Origin: Pannonibacter phragmitetus DSM 14782
GTDB lineage: Bacteria > Pseudomonadota > Alphaproteobacteria > Rhizobiales > Stappiaceae
Direction: 5' to 3'
Assembly (NCBI RefSeq): GCF_000382365.1
Contig: NZ_KB908230.1
Coordinates: 1-64,000, forward strand
DNA: 64,000 nt
The translations under genes were made by a program, and so were the position numbers. Numbering within the stretch: the stretch's first letter is position 1; each line of letters opens with the position of its first letter. The notes beneath the pieces are model-generated. The model saw nothing but the letters and a program-made list of their open reading frames with translations, did no database searches and was not told the DNA's origin. Shown piece by piece: positions 8,750-17,600 of this stretch.

Positions 8750-9151
8750 TTATGAAAATGAGCCGGTGGCGACGCTGTCGAGATAGTCCCGCACGGCGGT
8801 AGCCTGTCCTGCTTTCACGAGCGATTCCGCTGTCCGGTCACCGAAGGCGGGAATGGGATGTGAACAGTACCAGTGGAGAGCTTCTGCCTTTCCGCCGGCC
8901 CATCTTTCGATGCGGGCGAGAATGTCTCTGCGCTCAAGATCAATGCCTTCAACAACGGACGCATCGGAAGACGTATCCGTGGCAATAAGAATGACCTTCC
9001 GTGCGCTTCTGAGGTTGCGGAGTTTGCGCAGGACCTGACGCAATGGCTTGTCTCCGGCGGTGCCAAGAACAATCTTTCGCGTGCCGCTTACAATGCGATT
9101 GCTGGCAGCGTCCTTGCTGCTTCCAGATGTTCTGCCCTGCGCCTTTGCCAT
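8750..9151 (-). CDS. Xre/MbcA/ParS-type antitoxin partner of RES toxin
   Basis: About 133 residues. The C-terminus (IPAFGDRTAESLVKAGQATA followed by VRDYLDSVATG) is the DUF2384 Xre/MbcA/ParS toxin-binding domain, which covers the RES active site in known complexes. The middle (LRQVLRKLRNLRSARKVILI) does not show an obvious canonical helix-turn-helix, so DNA binding and autoregulation are less certain than usual. The start is taken at 9151 (MAKAQGRT); an earlier start at 9205 exists. It precedes the toxin gene as is normal for this class, with three bases between them. Confidence 0.8.
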   Translation of the reverse strand: MAKAQGRTSGSSKDAASNRIVSGTRKIVLGTAGDKPLRQVLRKLRNLRSARKVILIATDTSSDASVVEGIDLERRDILARIERWAGGKAEALHWYCSHPIPAFGDRTAESLVKAGQATAVRDYLDSVATGSFS

Positions 9152-9217
9152 TCTGCACCTCGTTCCGAGCCCAGATATATTGCGCTCATTCCGGGGCTTC
9201 ATCAAGCGCTGGGTATT

Positions 9218-10306
9218 TCACACCTTCGCGCCCTTTTTTCCCGCGCCGAGCAGCCCGGCGGAGGTCTCGTCGAGAGGCCAGCGGGGGCGGGGGAAAAAGG
9301 ACATGCCGTCAAGGGCAGCGCCCGTGCGGCGGGCTTCCACCATGTGCTCGATCCCGGCCCAGGCGATCATGGCGGCATTGTCCGTGCACAGGCGGGCAGG
9401 GGGGGCGATGAAGCGGGCTCCGGCTTCATCGGCGGCGGATGTCAGCGCACGGCGGATTTCGCCATTGGCGGCAACACCGCCTGCCACGACGATTACAGGC
9501 TCAACCCCGGCAAAACGCTGGCGGAACAGGGCAAGGGCTGCGCGGGTGCGGATGGCGAGCACATCGGCAACCGCCTTCTGGAACCCGGCACACAGATCAC
9601 AGACGGTCTGCTCGTCCACCGGCTGCAGCTTTTGCGCCGTGGTGCGCAGCGCCGTCTTCAGTCCGGCAAAGGACATGTCGAGGCCGGGCCGGTCCATCAG
9701 CGGGCGGGGCAGGGCAAAGCGGCTGGCATCGCCGCGCAGGGCCATCCGCTCCACCGCCGGGCCGCCCGGATAAGGCAGGCCGAGCAGCTTGGCGGTCTTG
9801 TCGAAGGCCTCGCCGATGGCATCATCAATGGTGCTGCCCAGCCGCTCATAGGCGCCGATGCCGGTGACCAGCAGGAACTGGGTATGCCCGCCCGAAACAA
9901 GCAGCAGCAGATAGGGGAAGTCCAGCTGGTCGGTGAGGCGCGCTGTCAGCGCATGCCCCTCCAGATGGTTGACGGCGATGAGCGGTTTTCCGGCTGCCAT
10001 GGCAATGGACTTGGCCGTCATCAGCCCGACGATAACCCCGCCGATGAGGCCGGGGCCTGCGGTGGCTGCTACTGCGTCGATGTCATCGAAGCTGACGCCA
10101 GCTTCCGACATGGCCTCGGCCACGATCCGGTCCAGCACGGCGATATGGGCACGGGCAGCGATTTCCGGCACCACGCCGCCGAATTCGGTGTGCTCGTCAA
10201 TCTGCGAGCGGATGACGTTGGAGAGGATTTCCGGCGCCTGCGGCCCGCGCACCACGGAAGCGGCGGTTTCGTCGCAGCTGGTTTCGATGCCAAGAACTGT
10301 CAGCAT
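9218..10306 (-). CDS. tsaD: tRNA N6-adenosine threonylcarbamoyltransferase
   Basis: A 362-residue ASKHA-fold enzyme that transfers threonylcarbamoyl from its adenylate to A37 of ANN-reading tRNAs, working with TsaB, TsaE and TsaC. It begins [17 protein letters not shown]. The metal ligands are H114 and H118 in NHLEGH, and [19 protein letters not shown] and FAGLKTALR are family motifs. It is essential in most bacteria. It is divergent from hemC with 186 bases between them. In related genomes gpsA often follows directly; here a toxin-antitoxin pair and a NUDIX gene intervene. Confidence 0.96.
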   Translation of the reverse strand: MLTVLGIETSCDETAASVVRGPQAPEILSNVIRSQIDEHTEFGGVVPEIAARAHIAVLDRIVAEAMSEAGVSFDDIDAVAATAGPGLIGGVIVGLMTAKSIAMAAGKPLIAVNHLEGHALTARLTDQLDFPYLLLLVSGGHTQFLLVTGIGAYERLGSTIDDAIGEAFDKTAKLLGLPYPGGPAVERMALRGDASRFALPRPLMDRPGLDMSFAGLKTALRTTAQKLQPVDEQTVCDLCAGFQKAVADVLAIRTRAALALFRQRFAGVEPVIVVAGGVAANGEIRRALTSAADEAGARFIAPPARLCTDNAAMIAWAGIEHMVEARRTGAALDGMSFFPRPRWPLDETSAGLLGAGKKGAKV

Positions 10307-10390
10307 TGGGTCCTGCCCGCCGTCGCGGCTGCCGTGGTTTCACGGGGTTGCCGGTGTCTCAAAAGGTGCTCCGGTGCCCTAATCCGGCCC

Positions 10391-10409
10391 ATCCCGTATA
10401 ATCCGGGAT
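10391..10409 (+). promoter_or_regulatory. TATAAT within a palindrome upstream of hemC
   Basis: ATCCCG (10391-10396) and CGGGAT (10404-10409) form a perfect inverted repeat around TATAATC. The TATAAT at 10397-10402 is a perfect -10 hexamer, 90 bases before the hemC start. The hexamer 17 bases upstream, GTGCCC, is a poor -35. A promoter overlapped by an operator is an inference. Confidence 0.4.
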
Positions 10410-10492
10410 TGTGCCGCCTTGGACAATGGCGCTAGAGAACCTATTGTCATCATGAATTCAATGGTCAGCCCCTAGCACCCGGATCCTTCGTC

Positions 10493-11416
10493 TTGCAATC
10501 GAAACCTTTGCGCATCGGAACGCGTGGCAGTGCCCTCGCACTCGCCCAGGCCCATGAAACCCGTGACCGGCTCGCCGCCGCCCATGGCCTCAAGGAGGAC
10601 GACTTCGAGATTGTCGTGATCAAGACCTCGGGCGACCAGATTCAGGACCGGCCGCTCTCGGAAGCGGGCGGCAAGGGCCTGTTCACCAAGGAAATCGAAG
10701 AGGCCCTGATCGAGCAGCGCATCGATCTGGCCGTGCATTCCTCCAAGGACATGCCGACCGTTCTGCCGCAGGGGCTGGCGCTGACGGCCTTTCTGCCGCG
10801 CGAGGACGTGCGCGATGCCTTCATCTCGCCCAAGGCCAAGCACCTCATGGATCTGCCGCAGGGCGCGGTGGTGGGCTCGTCCTCCCTGCGCCGTCAGGCG
10901 ATGATCAAGCGCCTGCGCCCGGACATCGAGGTGGTGATGTACCGGGGCAACGTGCAGACGCGGCTGAAGCGCCTGGAGGAGGGGCAGGTGGATGCCACGC
11001 TTCTGGCCCATGCCGGCCTGCGCCGCCTTGGCCTTGCGCATATCATCACCAGCCTGCTCGACACGGAAGACTTCCTTCCCGCAGTCGGACAGGGCGCCAT
11101 CGGCATCGAAAGCCGCATCGATGACGAGGCGACGCTGAAGCTGCTCGCGCCCATTCATGACCGTGACACGGAAATCCGGCTCACTGCCGAGCGCGCTTTC
11201 CTGGCGGTGCTGGATGGGTCCTGCCGCACGCCGATTGGCGGGCTGGCGGAAGTGGACGGGAACCGACTGCGCTTCCGGGGCATTATCCTGCGCCCGGATG
11301 GAAGCGAGCACCATGCCGTCACCCGCGAGGGCGGACTTGATGATGCCTTCGAGCTTGGCTGCGAGGCGGGTCAGATCCTGCAGTCTCTCGGTGGTCCTGC
11401 CTTCTTCCGGTACTGA
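10493..11416 (+). CDS. hemC: Hydroxymethylbilane synthase (porphobilinogen deaminase)
   Basis: A 307-residue cytosolic enzyme joining four porphobilinogen units into hydroxymethylbilane for heme. With the TTG start at 10493 it reads [19 protein letters not shown]. The dipyrromethane cofactor cysteine is C244 in GSCRTPIGG, and the catalytic aspartate is in VHSSKDMP (about D86). No ATG lies in frame near the start; the only Shine-Dalgarno-like sequence is a weak GGATC, so the TTG start is likely but not certain. It is the first gene of hemC-hemD-mitofilin-hemY, with hemD nine bases downstream. Confidence 0.95.
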   Translation: MQSKPLRIGTRGSALALAQAHETRDRLAAAHGLKEDDFEIVVIKTSGDQIQDRPLSEAGGKGLFTKEIEEALIEQRIDLAVHSSKDMPTVLPQGLALTAFLPREDVRDAFISPKAKHLMDLPQGAVVGSSSLRRQAMIKRLRPDIEVVMYRGNVQTRLKRLEEGQVDATLLAHAGLRRLGLAHIITSLLDTEDFLPAVGQGAIGIESRIDDEATLKLLAPIHDRDTEIRLTAERAFLAVLDGSCRTPIGGLAEVDGNRLRFRGIILRPDGSEHHAVTREGGLDDAFELGCEAGQILQSLGGPAFFRY

Positions 11417-11424
11417 GGTTCCTC

Positions 11425-12123
11425 ATGCGCATTCTCGTCACCCGGCCCTATCCCCATTGTGCCCGAACCGCCGCGCGCCTGCGCGACATGGGGCATGAGG
11501 TGATCGAGGCGCCAGCGCTGGATATCGTGCGCCGTGCGCCGGACGAGATCGACCTCGACGGAGTCGATGCGCTGGCCATCACCAGCTCGCAGGCCATCGG
11601 CGCGCTGGTGGGTCACCGCCAGCTGCCGGAACTGGCGCGCCTTGCCGTCTATACGGTGGGTGCACGCACGGCGGCAGCGGCGCGGGAGCTCGGCTTCACC
11701 TCGGTGCTGAGCGCCGATGGGGATGCGGAAGACCTGTCGCGCCTGATCGAGGCCTGCCACGGAAGTGGCGACATTCTCTATTTTGGCGCGCGGGACCGCT
11801 CGGGGGATCTGGAAAAGCACCTTGCTGCCGCCGGGATCGGCTGCCGCCTGATCGAGGTCTATCAGGCCGATCCGGTCGCCAGCTGGCCACATGAGGTCAA
11901 TGAGGCGCTGGTAAAGGGCGAGATCGACATTCTGCTCGCCTATTCCACCCGTTCCGCCGAGGTCTGTGCCAATCTGCTGCGCGGCCTTGCGCCCGCCATG
12001 CTGCCGCGCATGGTGGCGCTGTCGGCCAAGGCCGGGGCGCCGCTGACGGCGCTGGGGCCTGTGGAATGGGCGGAGACGCCGGACGAGGAGGCTCTGTTCC
12101 TGCGCGCCTTAAACCGCTGTTAA
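11425..12123 (+). CDS. hemD: Uroporphyrinogen-III synthase
   Basis: A 232-residue protein that cyclises hydroxymethylbilane with inversion of ring D. HemD proteins diverge strongly. Support here is the start MRILVTRPYPHCARTAARL, the two-domain length, DALAITSSQAIGAL, LYFGARDRSGDLE, and placement eight bases after hemC. A G-rich GAGGTTCCTC precedes the ATG. The protein ends at 12123, 126 bases before the mitofilin-like gene. Confidence 0.93.
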   Translation: MRILVTRPYPHCARTAARLRDMGHEVIEAPALDIVRRAPDEIDLDGVDALAITSSQAIGALVGHRQLPELARLAVYTVGARTAAAARELGFTSVLSADGDAEDLSRLIEACHGSGDILYFGARDRSGDLEKHLAAAGIGCRLIEVYQADPVASWPHEVNEALVKGEIDILLAYSTRSAEVCANLLRGLAPAMLPRMVALSAKAGAPLTALGPVEWAETPDEEALFLRALNRC

Positions 12124-12249
12124 CCGGCTGGGTGGCCTGCTCCCCCCCCGGCCAGACATCATGTCACGCCGGGTCAGCGGTTCCTGCCCTGCCGGTATCG
12201 TGTATAGTTGATGACCCTGAAGCCGGTCATGCCACAGGAGGAAGAGGTC

Positions 12250-14028
12250 ATGGTTTCCGAAAAGGACAAGCCCGGTCAGGGCGCCAAAGGCTCCGAATCT
12301 GCAACCGGCGCATCTTCATCCAGCGCGGCAGGCGGCTCCCGCCGCCCGGTGACCATCGATCTGGTGCCGGAGAAGGTGGACGCAAAGGGCGAGGCTCCCA
12401 AGGCGGATACCCCCAAGGTGGATACCCCCAAGGGTGACGCAAAAGCGCCGGTTGCCGAACCGGCTGCCGCGGCAAAGCCGTCAGCACCGAAAGCCGGGAC
12501 CGCTGCCGCAGCTCCGCAGGCAGGCGCCTCTGCAAGCCCCAAGGCGGCTCAGGAGGCAGCGGCTGCCAAGTCTGCATCCGCAGCCTCTACGCCGCAGGCG
12601 AGCCCGGCTGCTGCCAGCCAGAGCGCGGCCGGTGCCGCCAAGCCGTCCGCTGCTTCCGCAGCTTCGCAGAATGCTGCAGGCCCCAGCGCTTCCGGGCAAG
12701 GCGCTGAGCCTGCCGCTTCATCCGCCTCGTCTTCTGCCACGGCTCAGGCCGAGCGGGCGCCGTCCTCATCGCAGCCGCGCCGCCCGGCGGCTGCCTCCAT
12801 CGGCTTCGGTGGTGCGCTGGCGGCTTCGCTGCTTGTCAGCGCCGCCGTGTTCGGCGCCGGCTACGGGCTCAATCTGGCAGGCTATCTGCCGCTGCGCGCC
12901 GGGCTCAGTGCCGAGGTTGCCGAACAGGCGGCGCTGGACGCCACCCGTCTCGACACGCTGGAGCGCCGCCTGGCCGAATTACAGGCTGCGGCTCCGGCTG
13001 AAGGTCAGGCACAGGGCGATGCCCAGCCTCCCGTCCCGGAGGAACTGGCGAGCCTCGACACGCGCCTGACCCAGACCATTGACGCCCTGCGCGGTGACAC
13101 ATCTTCCCGTCTTGCCGATTTGACCAGCCAGCTTGATTCCCTGCGTGGCAGGATGGACGGCATGGCTGGTGCAGCGCCTGCCGAAGGCGGCGAGCCAGCT
13201 CCCGCGTCTTCCTCCCCGGCCCCTGATGCGCAGCTGATGGCCCGTCTGGACGGCATGCAGAAAGCCATCGACAGTCTGTCAGCCTCTCTGGCCGCGCTGC
13301 AATCGGCGGCCACCAGCACCGAAGCGGCAATCCGCACCGTTTCGGATGCGCAGGGGCGCAATGCCGGCACGCTGACCAGTCTGTCTGCCGATCTGACGGC
13401 GGCAACGGAAGAGAGCCGCAGGTCCCTGGATGCGCTGAAAGCCGAAGCCGGGGAGCTGACCCAGCGCCTTGCCGCTGTGGAAACCACCATGGGCGATGCC
13501 ACCGCCCGTGAAATGGCAGCGCGCGCCGTGGCCGTTTCCGCGCTCAAGACAGCGGTGGATGCGGGCAAACCCTTCGAGACGGAACTGGCCGCCCTGCGCG
13601 CCAGCCTGCCGGAAGGCACGGACATTGCCCTGCTGGAGAGCCATGCGGCACAGGGCATTGCCCCGCAGCAGAAGCTGATGGCGGACTTCGCGCCCGTGGC
13701 CCGCGCAATCCACGCCACCTTTGCCAAGCCAGCCGAAGACGGGTCGATTCTTGGCAGCCTGACCTCCAGCGCCGCCTCCATCTTCACCGTGCGCGGACCG
13801 GGCGATGCCAGCGGGCAGGGGCCGGAAGCTTCCCTGCGGCGCATGGAAAATGCCGTCTCTGCCGGGGATCTGCCTGCCGCGCTGGCCGCTTATGACGAAC
13901 TGCCGGAGGCGGGAAAGACGGCCGGTGCGGACTGGGCAGCTTCTGCCCGCGCCCGTGTGGCCGTTGATGTGCTTACGGAAAAGACTTCGAAGGACGTTCT
14001 CTCCAGCCTCGCCCGCAAGGGCAGCTGA
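12250..14028 (+). CDS. Mitofilin-like (Mic60-like) inner-membrane protein of the heme operon
   Basis: A 592-residue protein starting MVSEKDKPGQG with AGGAGG about eight bases upstream; the frame opens earlier at 12208 without support. Residues 1-180 are a low-complexity Ala/Pro/Ser/Lys-rich cytoplasmic segment. One membrane helix follows (around ASIGFGGALAASLLVSAAVF), then a long coiled-coil periplasmic part with heptad-rich segments (TLERRLAELQAAA, LDGMQKAIDSLSASL) and a C-terminal helical mitofilin-like region. Alphaproteobacterial homologues next to hemY are the bacterial relatives of mitochondrial Mic60 and shape intracytoplasmic membranes where tested. Only the operon position ties it to heme. 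Confidence 0.85.
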   Translation: MVSEKDKPGQGAKGSESATGASSSSAAGGSRRPVTIDLVPEKVDAKGEAPKADTPKVDTPKGDAKAPVAEPAAAAKPSAPKAGTAAAAPQAGASASPKAAQEAAAAKSASAASTPQASPAAASQSAAGAAKPSAASAASQNAAGPSASGQGAEPAASSASSSATAQAERAPSSSQPRRPAAASIGFGGALAASLLVSAAVFGAGYGLNLAGYLPLRAGLSAEVAEQAALDATRLDTLERRLAELQAAAPAEGQAQGDAQPPVPEELASLDTRLTQTIDALRGDTSSRLADLTSQLDSLRGRMDGMAGAAPAEGGEPAPASSSPAPDAQLMARLDGMQKAIDSLSASLAALQSAATSTEAAIRTVSDAQGRNAGTLTSLSADLTAATEESRRSLDALKAEAGELTQRLAAVETTMGDATAREMAARAVAVSALKTAVDAGKPFETELAALRASLPEGTDIALLESHAAQGIAPQQKLMADFAPVARAIHATFAKPAEDGSILGSLTSSAASIFTVRGPGDASGQGPEASLRRMENAVSAGDLPAALAAYDELPEAGKTAGADWAASARARVAVDVLTEKTSKDVLSSLARKGS

Positions 14029-14054
14029 TCCGACCCGCAGCCCGGAGGACTGGC

Positions 14055-15824
14055 ATGATCCGCGTATTCGTCTTCTTCGCCGCCCTGTTCGCCGCCGCGC
14101 TCGGGTTCGCCTGGCTCGCCGATCTTCCGGGCATGGTCTCCGTCACCTGGAATGGCTACATCTGGGAGCAGCCGCCGGCCACCGTGGCCGTGGTTGTCAT
14201 CGTGGGGCTGGCATTGTTCCTCGGGGCGGTCTGGCTTGCGCTCACCGTGCTGCGCTCGCCGAAGATCGCCAGCCGCTTCTTCCGCCGCCGCCGCCGTGAC
14301 AGGGGCTATCAGGCTCTGTCCTCCGGCCTGCTGGCGCTGGGCACGGGCAATGCGAAGCTGGCGCGCAAACATGGCCTGGAGGCCTGCAAGCTGCTGCCCG
14401 GCGAACCGGCCGCCCAATTGCTGATCGCGCAGGCCGCGCAGATGTCCGGTGACCGGGATGAGGCGCGCCGCCGCTTTGAAACCATGCTGGAAGATCCGCG
14501 CACCCGCGTTCTCGGCCTGCATGGCCTGTTCATCGAGGCCGAGCGTGAGGGCGCACCTGCCGCGGCCCGCCATTATGCTGAAGAGGCGCTGAAGGCGCAG
14601 CCCAGCCTCGACTGGGCCGGCAAGGCCGTGCTGGGCTATCAGGCGGTCGCTTCCGATTGGGAAGCTGCCATCGCCACGCTGGAAAAGAACTACACCGCCC
14701 GCCTCATCGGCAAGCCGGCCTACCGGCGCCAGCGCGCCGTGCTGCTGACCGCAAGGGCACTGGAGCTGGAGGACAGCGATCCCGATCAGGCCATGCAGCT
14801 CGCCCGTGAGGCGCATGGGCTGGCCGGAGATCTGGTGCCTGCCGCAGCCGTCACCGCCCGTCTTGCCACCCGCAAGGGCGATGTGCGCAAGGCGGCCAAG
14901 GTGCTGGAAGCCACCTGGCGCCTGTCGCCGCATCCCGACTTGGCCGAGGCCTATGCCCATGCCCGCATTGGTGATGCCGCTGCCGACCGGCTGAAGCGGG
15001 TGAAGACGCTGGCCGCGCTGCGCCCCAACACGGCGGAGGGCGCGCTTGCCATCGCCCGTGTGGCGCTGGATGCCCGCGAATTCGCCGAAGCCCGCGCCCA
15101 GCTGAAAAAGGTGCTGCGCTCCGAGCCCACCCGCAATGCCTTCCTGCTGATGGCGGATCTGGAAGAAGCCGAAAGCGGCGACAAGGGCCGCATGCGCGAG
15201 TGGCTGGCCCGCGCCGTGCGCGCGCCCCTCGACAAGGCATGGATTGCCGATGGCGTGGTTTCCTCCGTCTGGTCGCCGGTTTCGCCGGTCACGGGTCGGC
15301 TCGATGCCTTCGTCTGGGACACGCCGCCCGCGCCCTCCGGTGCGCTGGCGCTGGATCTGCCCGATGAGGCCCTGTTCGACCGCCCCGGCCTTGCCGCGCC
15401 GCAGGAGGCAGCCGCAGAGGCGGCGCGTCCCAGTGGCCCCTTCGATATGCCCGTGCGTTCGCCCAAGCCGGAAGCCGGAGGCGAGCCGGTGATGGACCTG
15501 ACGCCAGAGCCTGCTGCGACGCCTGCCGCAACACTGGCGGAAACGCCCGGTGAAAAGCCTGCCGGGGCTGCTGCGGCAACCGTCAACGGCGCTGCTGCTC
15601 CCCAGCCGGGCAAGCCTGCCTCCGCCCCGGCTTCTGCTGCAGCCGTGGCGCCGGTTGATGTGATCAACCCGGCGGCAAGCCAGCCGGTGGATGCACCGGC
15701 GCCGGACAATGCGGGCAGCCCCGTCCGCCACGCCGCCGCCTATCCCTTCCCCCGCCTGCCGGACGATCCGGGCCCGGAGGCCGCCGACGACGTGCCTCTG
15801 CCCAAGCCGAAGTTCGTGAACTGA
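14055..15824 (+). CDS. hemY: HemY-type heme-biosynthesis membrane protein with TPR region
   Basis: A 589-residue protein with two N-terminal membrane helices (residues about 3-22 and 40-65), the HemY N-domain motif DLPGMVSVTWNGY, and a long TPR-like alpha-helical region to about residue 420. This is the proteobacterial HemY of the hemCDXY-type operon, of unclear biochemical function; it is not protoporphyrinogen oxidase despite the shared name. The last 160 residues are an Ala/Pro-rich tail that ends in LPDDPGPEAADDVPLPKPK, a conserved-looking terminal stretch. It starts 26 bases after the mitofilin gene, with CCCGGAGGA as ribosome site, and a hairpin follows its stop. Confidence 0.9.
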   Translation: MIRVFVFFAALFAAALGFAWLADLPGMVSVTWNGYIWEQPPATVAVVVIVGLALFLGAVWLALTVLRSPKIASRFFRRRRRDRGYQALSSGLLALGTGNAKLARKHGLEACKLLPGEPAAQLLIAQAAQMSGDRDEARRRFETMLEDPRTRVLGLHGLFIEAEREGAPAAARHYAEEALKAQPSLDWAGKAVLGYQAVASDWEAAIATLEKNYTARLIGKPAYRRQRAVLLTARALELEDSDPDQAMQLAREAHGLAGDLVPAAAVTARLATRKGDVRKAAKVLEATWRLSPHPDLAEAYAHARIGDAAADRLKRVKTLAALRPNTAEGALAIARVALDAREFAEARAQLKKVLRSEPTRNAFLLMADLEEAESGDKGRMREWLARAVRAPLDKAWIADGVVSSVWSPVSPVTGRLDAFVWDTPPAPSGALALDLPDEALFDRPGLAAPQEAAAEAARPSGPFDMPVRSPKPEAGGEPVMDLTPEPAATPAATLAETPGEKPAGAAAATVNGAAAPQPGKPASAPASAAAVAPVDVINPAASQPVDAPAPDNAGSPVRHAAAYPFPRLPDDPGPEAADDVPLPKPKFVN

Positions 15825-15832
15825 GGCGGGGA

Positions 15833-15864
15833 CTGTCCTGGGGCAGCAGCACCGCCCCGGACAG
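15833..15864 (+). terminator. Hairpin terminator of the heme operon
   Basis: CTGTCC-T-GGGGC (15833-15844) pairs with GCCCCGGACAG (15854-15864) with one bulged T. It lies nine bases after the hemY stop. There is no U-tract. Confidence 0.5.
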
Positions 15865-16178
15865 CCGGAAGACGCGCAACGCCTCCCCACCGCGCCGTCC
15901 CGGCCCCCCTGCTGTCCTCTGGGCCGGGACCTGTAAGGGAGGCAAAAGCCTTCGCGTTTCCCGGCTGCCGCCTCCAGCAGGCCGTCAAACGCCGCCCGGA
16001 GCCGTGCGGATGCTGAAGCATCCACAGGCGGGAAGGGCGGTGACAATCTTGCAAGAAAGGCTCTTGCATCCCCGCCCCGCCTCCGCTATCAAGCGCGCAC
16101 CACCGCACCAAGCGGTGCCGGTCTCCGCGCATTGCGCCGGACACCATCCGCAAGAGCTTCAAGGCTCCAGCCGGATAA
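15865..16178. other. Intergenic, no gene seen
   Basis: A GC-rich spacer between hemY and tRNA-Thr. Open frames here are Arg/Pro-rich and overlap shadow frames of hemY. A promoter for the tRNA gene is expected in the last 80 bases, but no clear -35/-10 pair was recognised. Confidence 0.4.
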
Positions 16179-16254
16179 GCCGCTTTAGCTCAGTTGGTAG
16201 AGCACATCATTCGTAATGATGGGGTCGCAGGTTCGAGTCCTGCAAGCGGCACCA
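16179..16254 (+). tRNA. tRNA-Thr (anticodon CGT)
   Basis: A complete cloverleaf of 76 bases with encoded CCA. The acceptor GCCGCTT pairs with AAGCGGC. The D-arm GCTC/GAGC, anticodon stem CATCA/TGATG around loop TTCGTAA, and T-arm GCAGG-TTCGAGT-CCTGC all pair. The anticodon CGT reads ACG. An accessory patch begins about 430 bases downstream, but no copy of the tRNA 3' end was found bordering it. Confidence 0.97.
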
Positions 16255-16564
16255 GTTTCTCACTGCTTGATCATTATTGTGAATTTGAGTCCGCTCTTGT
16301 TTTGAGGTTGCAGGCAGGCGGTCATACAGCAGATTCGCAGCGTCTTTGAAGCGGGTGATCCGGCAGAGAGCGCAATTTGTAAGGGATTCTTACAAGTTAG
16401 AACGTAGTCCCGCTCTTCTTAAAGTTCGGCCCTCTCGCTCAATATGACGAGATCAGCGCGGCAGGCAAATAGGCGGCCGTTCTTACGGCTGGTGCCGGTG
16501 GCGCCTATTCTTCAAAAAAGCCAGGCCTGTGCGGGACTGTAGCCCTCTTCGTGCTCCACAAACT
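16255..16564. other. Intergenic, no gene seen
   Basis: About 310 bases of lower-GC sequence after the tRNA without a plausible coding frame. It leads into the palindromic repeat at 16565. Confidence 0.4.
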
Positions 16565-16714
16565 TCCTTCCGTCATGCCATGACTTGATCATGGCATCCA
16601 TTCCGTGACCGTGCTGCACGCTCAGTCTCTGTGAAGACACGTCCCCCGTTACCGCTCCGGCACAGGGATATGTAAGGGCATGGATGCCATGGTCGAGCCA
16701 TGGCAAGACGGAAG
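16565..16714. repeat. Interspersed palindromic element, full copy
   Basis: About 150 bases whose ends are an inverted pair: TTCCTTCCGTCATGCCATG at the left and GCCATGGCAAGACGGAAG at the right. Each end carries its own shorter palindrome around CATGGCATCCAT or ATGGATGCCAT. A relative of similar size lies at 29728-29863, and a collapsed version containing only the joined outer arms at 18937-18974. It resembles the bacterial interspersed mosaic (REP-pair) elements frequent in intergenic DNA of alphaproteobacteria. Confidence 0.65.
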
Positions 16715-17014
16715 CAACGGGGTGCCGTGAGGAAGGGAGCGCCGATGCGGGAGAAGGCGGAGCTGACGCTTCATCCTGCTCCGGGCCGGGATATCTGATT
16801 GACCTTTGGGGGAAGCGTCATCCCCCATCCCCCAAACACCACCGCCCATTTGCGCCGCAATCTTGACCTTGCTGCCTTGACAAGGCCATGGTTAACGCCT
16901 GTGTGCGGGGTGTGATTCGGCGGGGCTTTCGGGCTGCCGGGCGGAGGGGTGTTTGGGCGAGACGGGGACCATTGAGCTTGCGCGGCGTGCGGGGGCGATG
17001 GGGCTGGCGGTTCT
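16684..17014. repeat. Direct repeat, copy 1 (about 331 bp)
   Basis: Nearly identical to 18946-19279 in the same orientation, with scattered substitutions and small indels; it shares long exact blocks such as the tract around GGGCCGGGATATCTGATTGA. It contains the upstream region and first about 125 bases of the membrane-protein gene that is complete after copy 2. It stops exactly where the IS1380 relic begins, at a shared GGCGGTTCT. It therefore looks like the left remnant of a duplication or insertion event. Confidence 0.85.
16888..17014 (+). pseudogene. Truncated, frameshifted 5' fragment of the membrane-protein gene at 19152
   Basis: Begins with ATGGTTAACGCCTGTGTG as does the gene at 19152, and encodes MVNACVRGVIRRGFR in the same frame. 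A one-base deletion in the run of G after CTTTCG (GGGG in copy 2, GGG here) then shifts the frame. After 127 bases the homology ends and the sequence continues into the IS1380 relic. It cannot give a functional product. Confidence 0.75.
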
Positions 17015-17357
17015 ATAACCAGCGCGGCACAGCCGAGCAGCACATCAAGGAAGGCAAGTATGCCTTTCGCTGGACGCGGCTGTCATGCCGGAGGCTCCGC
17101 GACAACGAGGTAGGGCTGCAACTGCACGCGCCAGCCTGCAACTTGGCCACTTCTTGCGCTGTATCGAGTTGCCCGGGGCCATGGCCGACTGGTCGTTGAG
17201 CAGCCTGCAACTGAAGCTGATCAAGATCGGGGCGCGTGTCGTGCGTCACGCCCGCGCCATCACCTTCCAGCTGGTCGAGGTCGCCGTCACCGGCCCGATG
17301 GTGCGCGCCATCCTCGCCGCCATCCGCCGGTTTCGAGAACCTCCGCTATGCGGATGA
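17008..17357 (+). pseudogene. IS1380-family transposase relic (C-terminal part, frameshifted)
   Basis: The conceptual product begins RFYNQRGTAEQHIKEGKYAF and continues WTRLSCRRLRDNEVGLQLH, both typical of IS1380 transposases. At about 17150 one base is missing: the frame up to NLAT must change for FLRCIELPGAMADWSLSSL and the rest (KLIKIGARVVRHARAITFQL) to continue. About 110 of roughly 430 residues remain; the N-terminal two thirds and left end are gone. The 5' border is fused to the truncated membrane gene at a GGCGGTTCT shared by both sequences. The element is dead. Confidence 0.85.
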
Positions 17358-17600
17358 CCGTAATCCAGACCCACAATGAACGAAAGCGGCAGGACAGCCC
17401 TGCCCGCTGCGCTAAAAAAACAATATCGCTGGGCGAGAACGGGGCGGCTTCACCGCCGGATCTGCCATGTCCAAGAGCCCGCGCGACCGAAGACGCCGCT
17501 CGGCGCAAAGAGCACTTGTCCAGCGGCCAGGTTCGTGCGACCACTACGTCTAGCGGGACGCCACTTTGGGAATGTCAGCTTACAGCAGAGGGTCCCAGCT
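17358..17600. other. Sequence between IS1380 relic and acetyltransferase gene
   Basis: About 240 bases. The first part probably holds the right end of the IS1380-type element, but without the left end the terminal repeat cannot be identified. The open frame running through it is the upstream extension of the GNAT frame and shows no homology-like segment. Confidence 0.35.

Noticed and set aside
13890-16046. 718-codon open frame on the minus strand opposite hemY
   Set aside because: Arg/Gly/Gln-rich translation without family motifs. The plus strand holds HemY with recognisable domains, so this is a shadow caused by high GC.
16179-16254. tRNA-Thr as integration site for the 16.7-19.3 kb insert
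   Set aside because: No copy of the tRNA 3' end was found at the far border and no integrase gene is present; the borders are the direct repeats instead.
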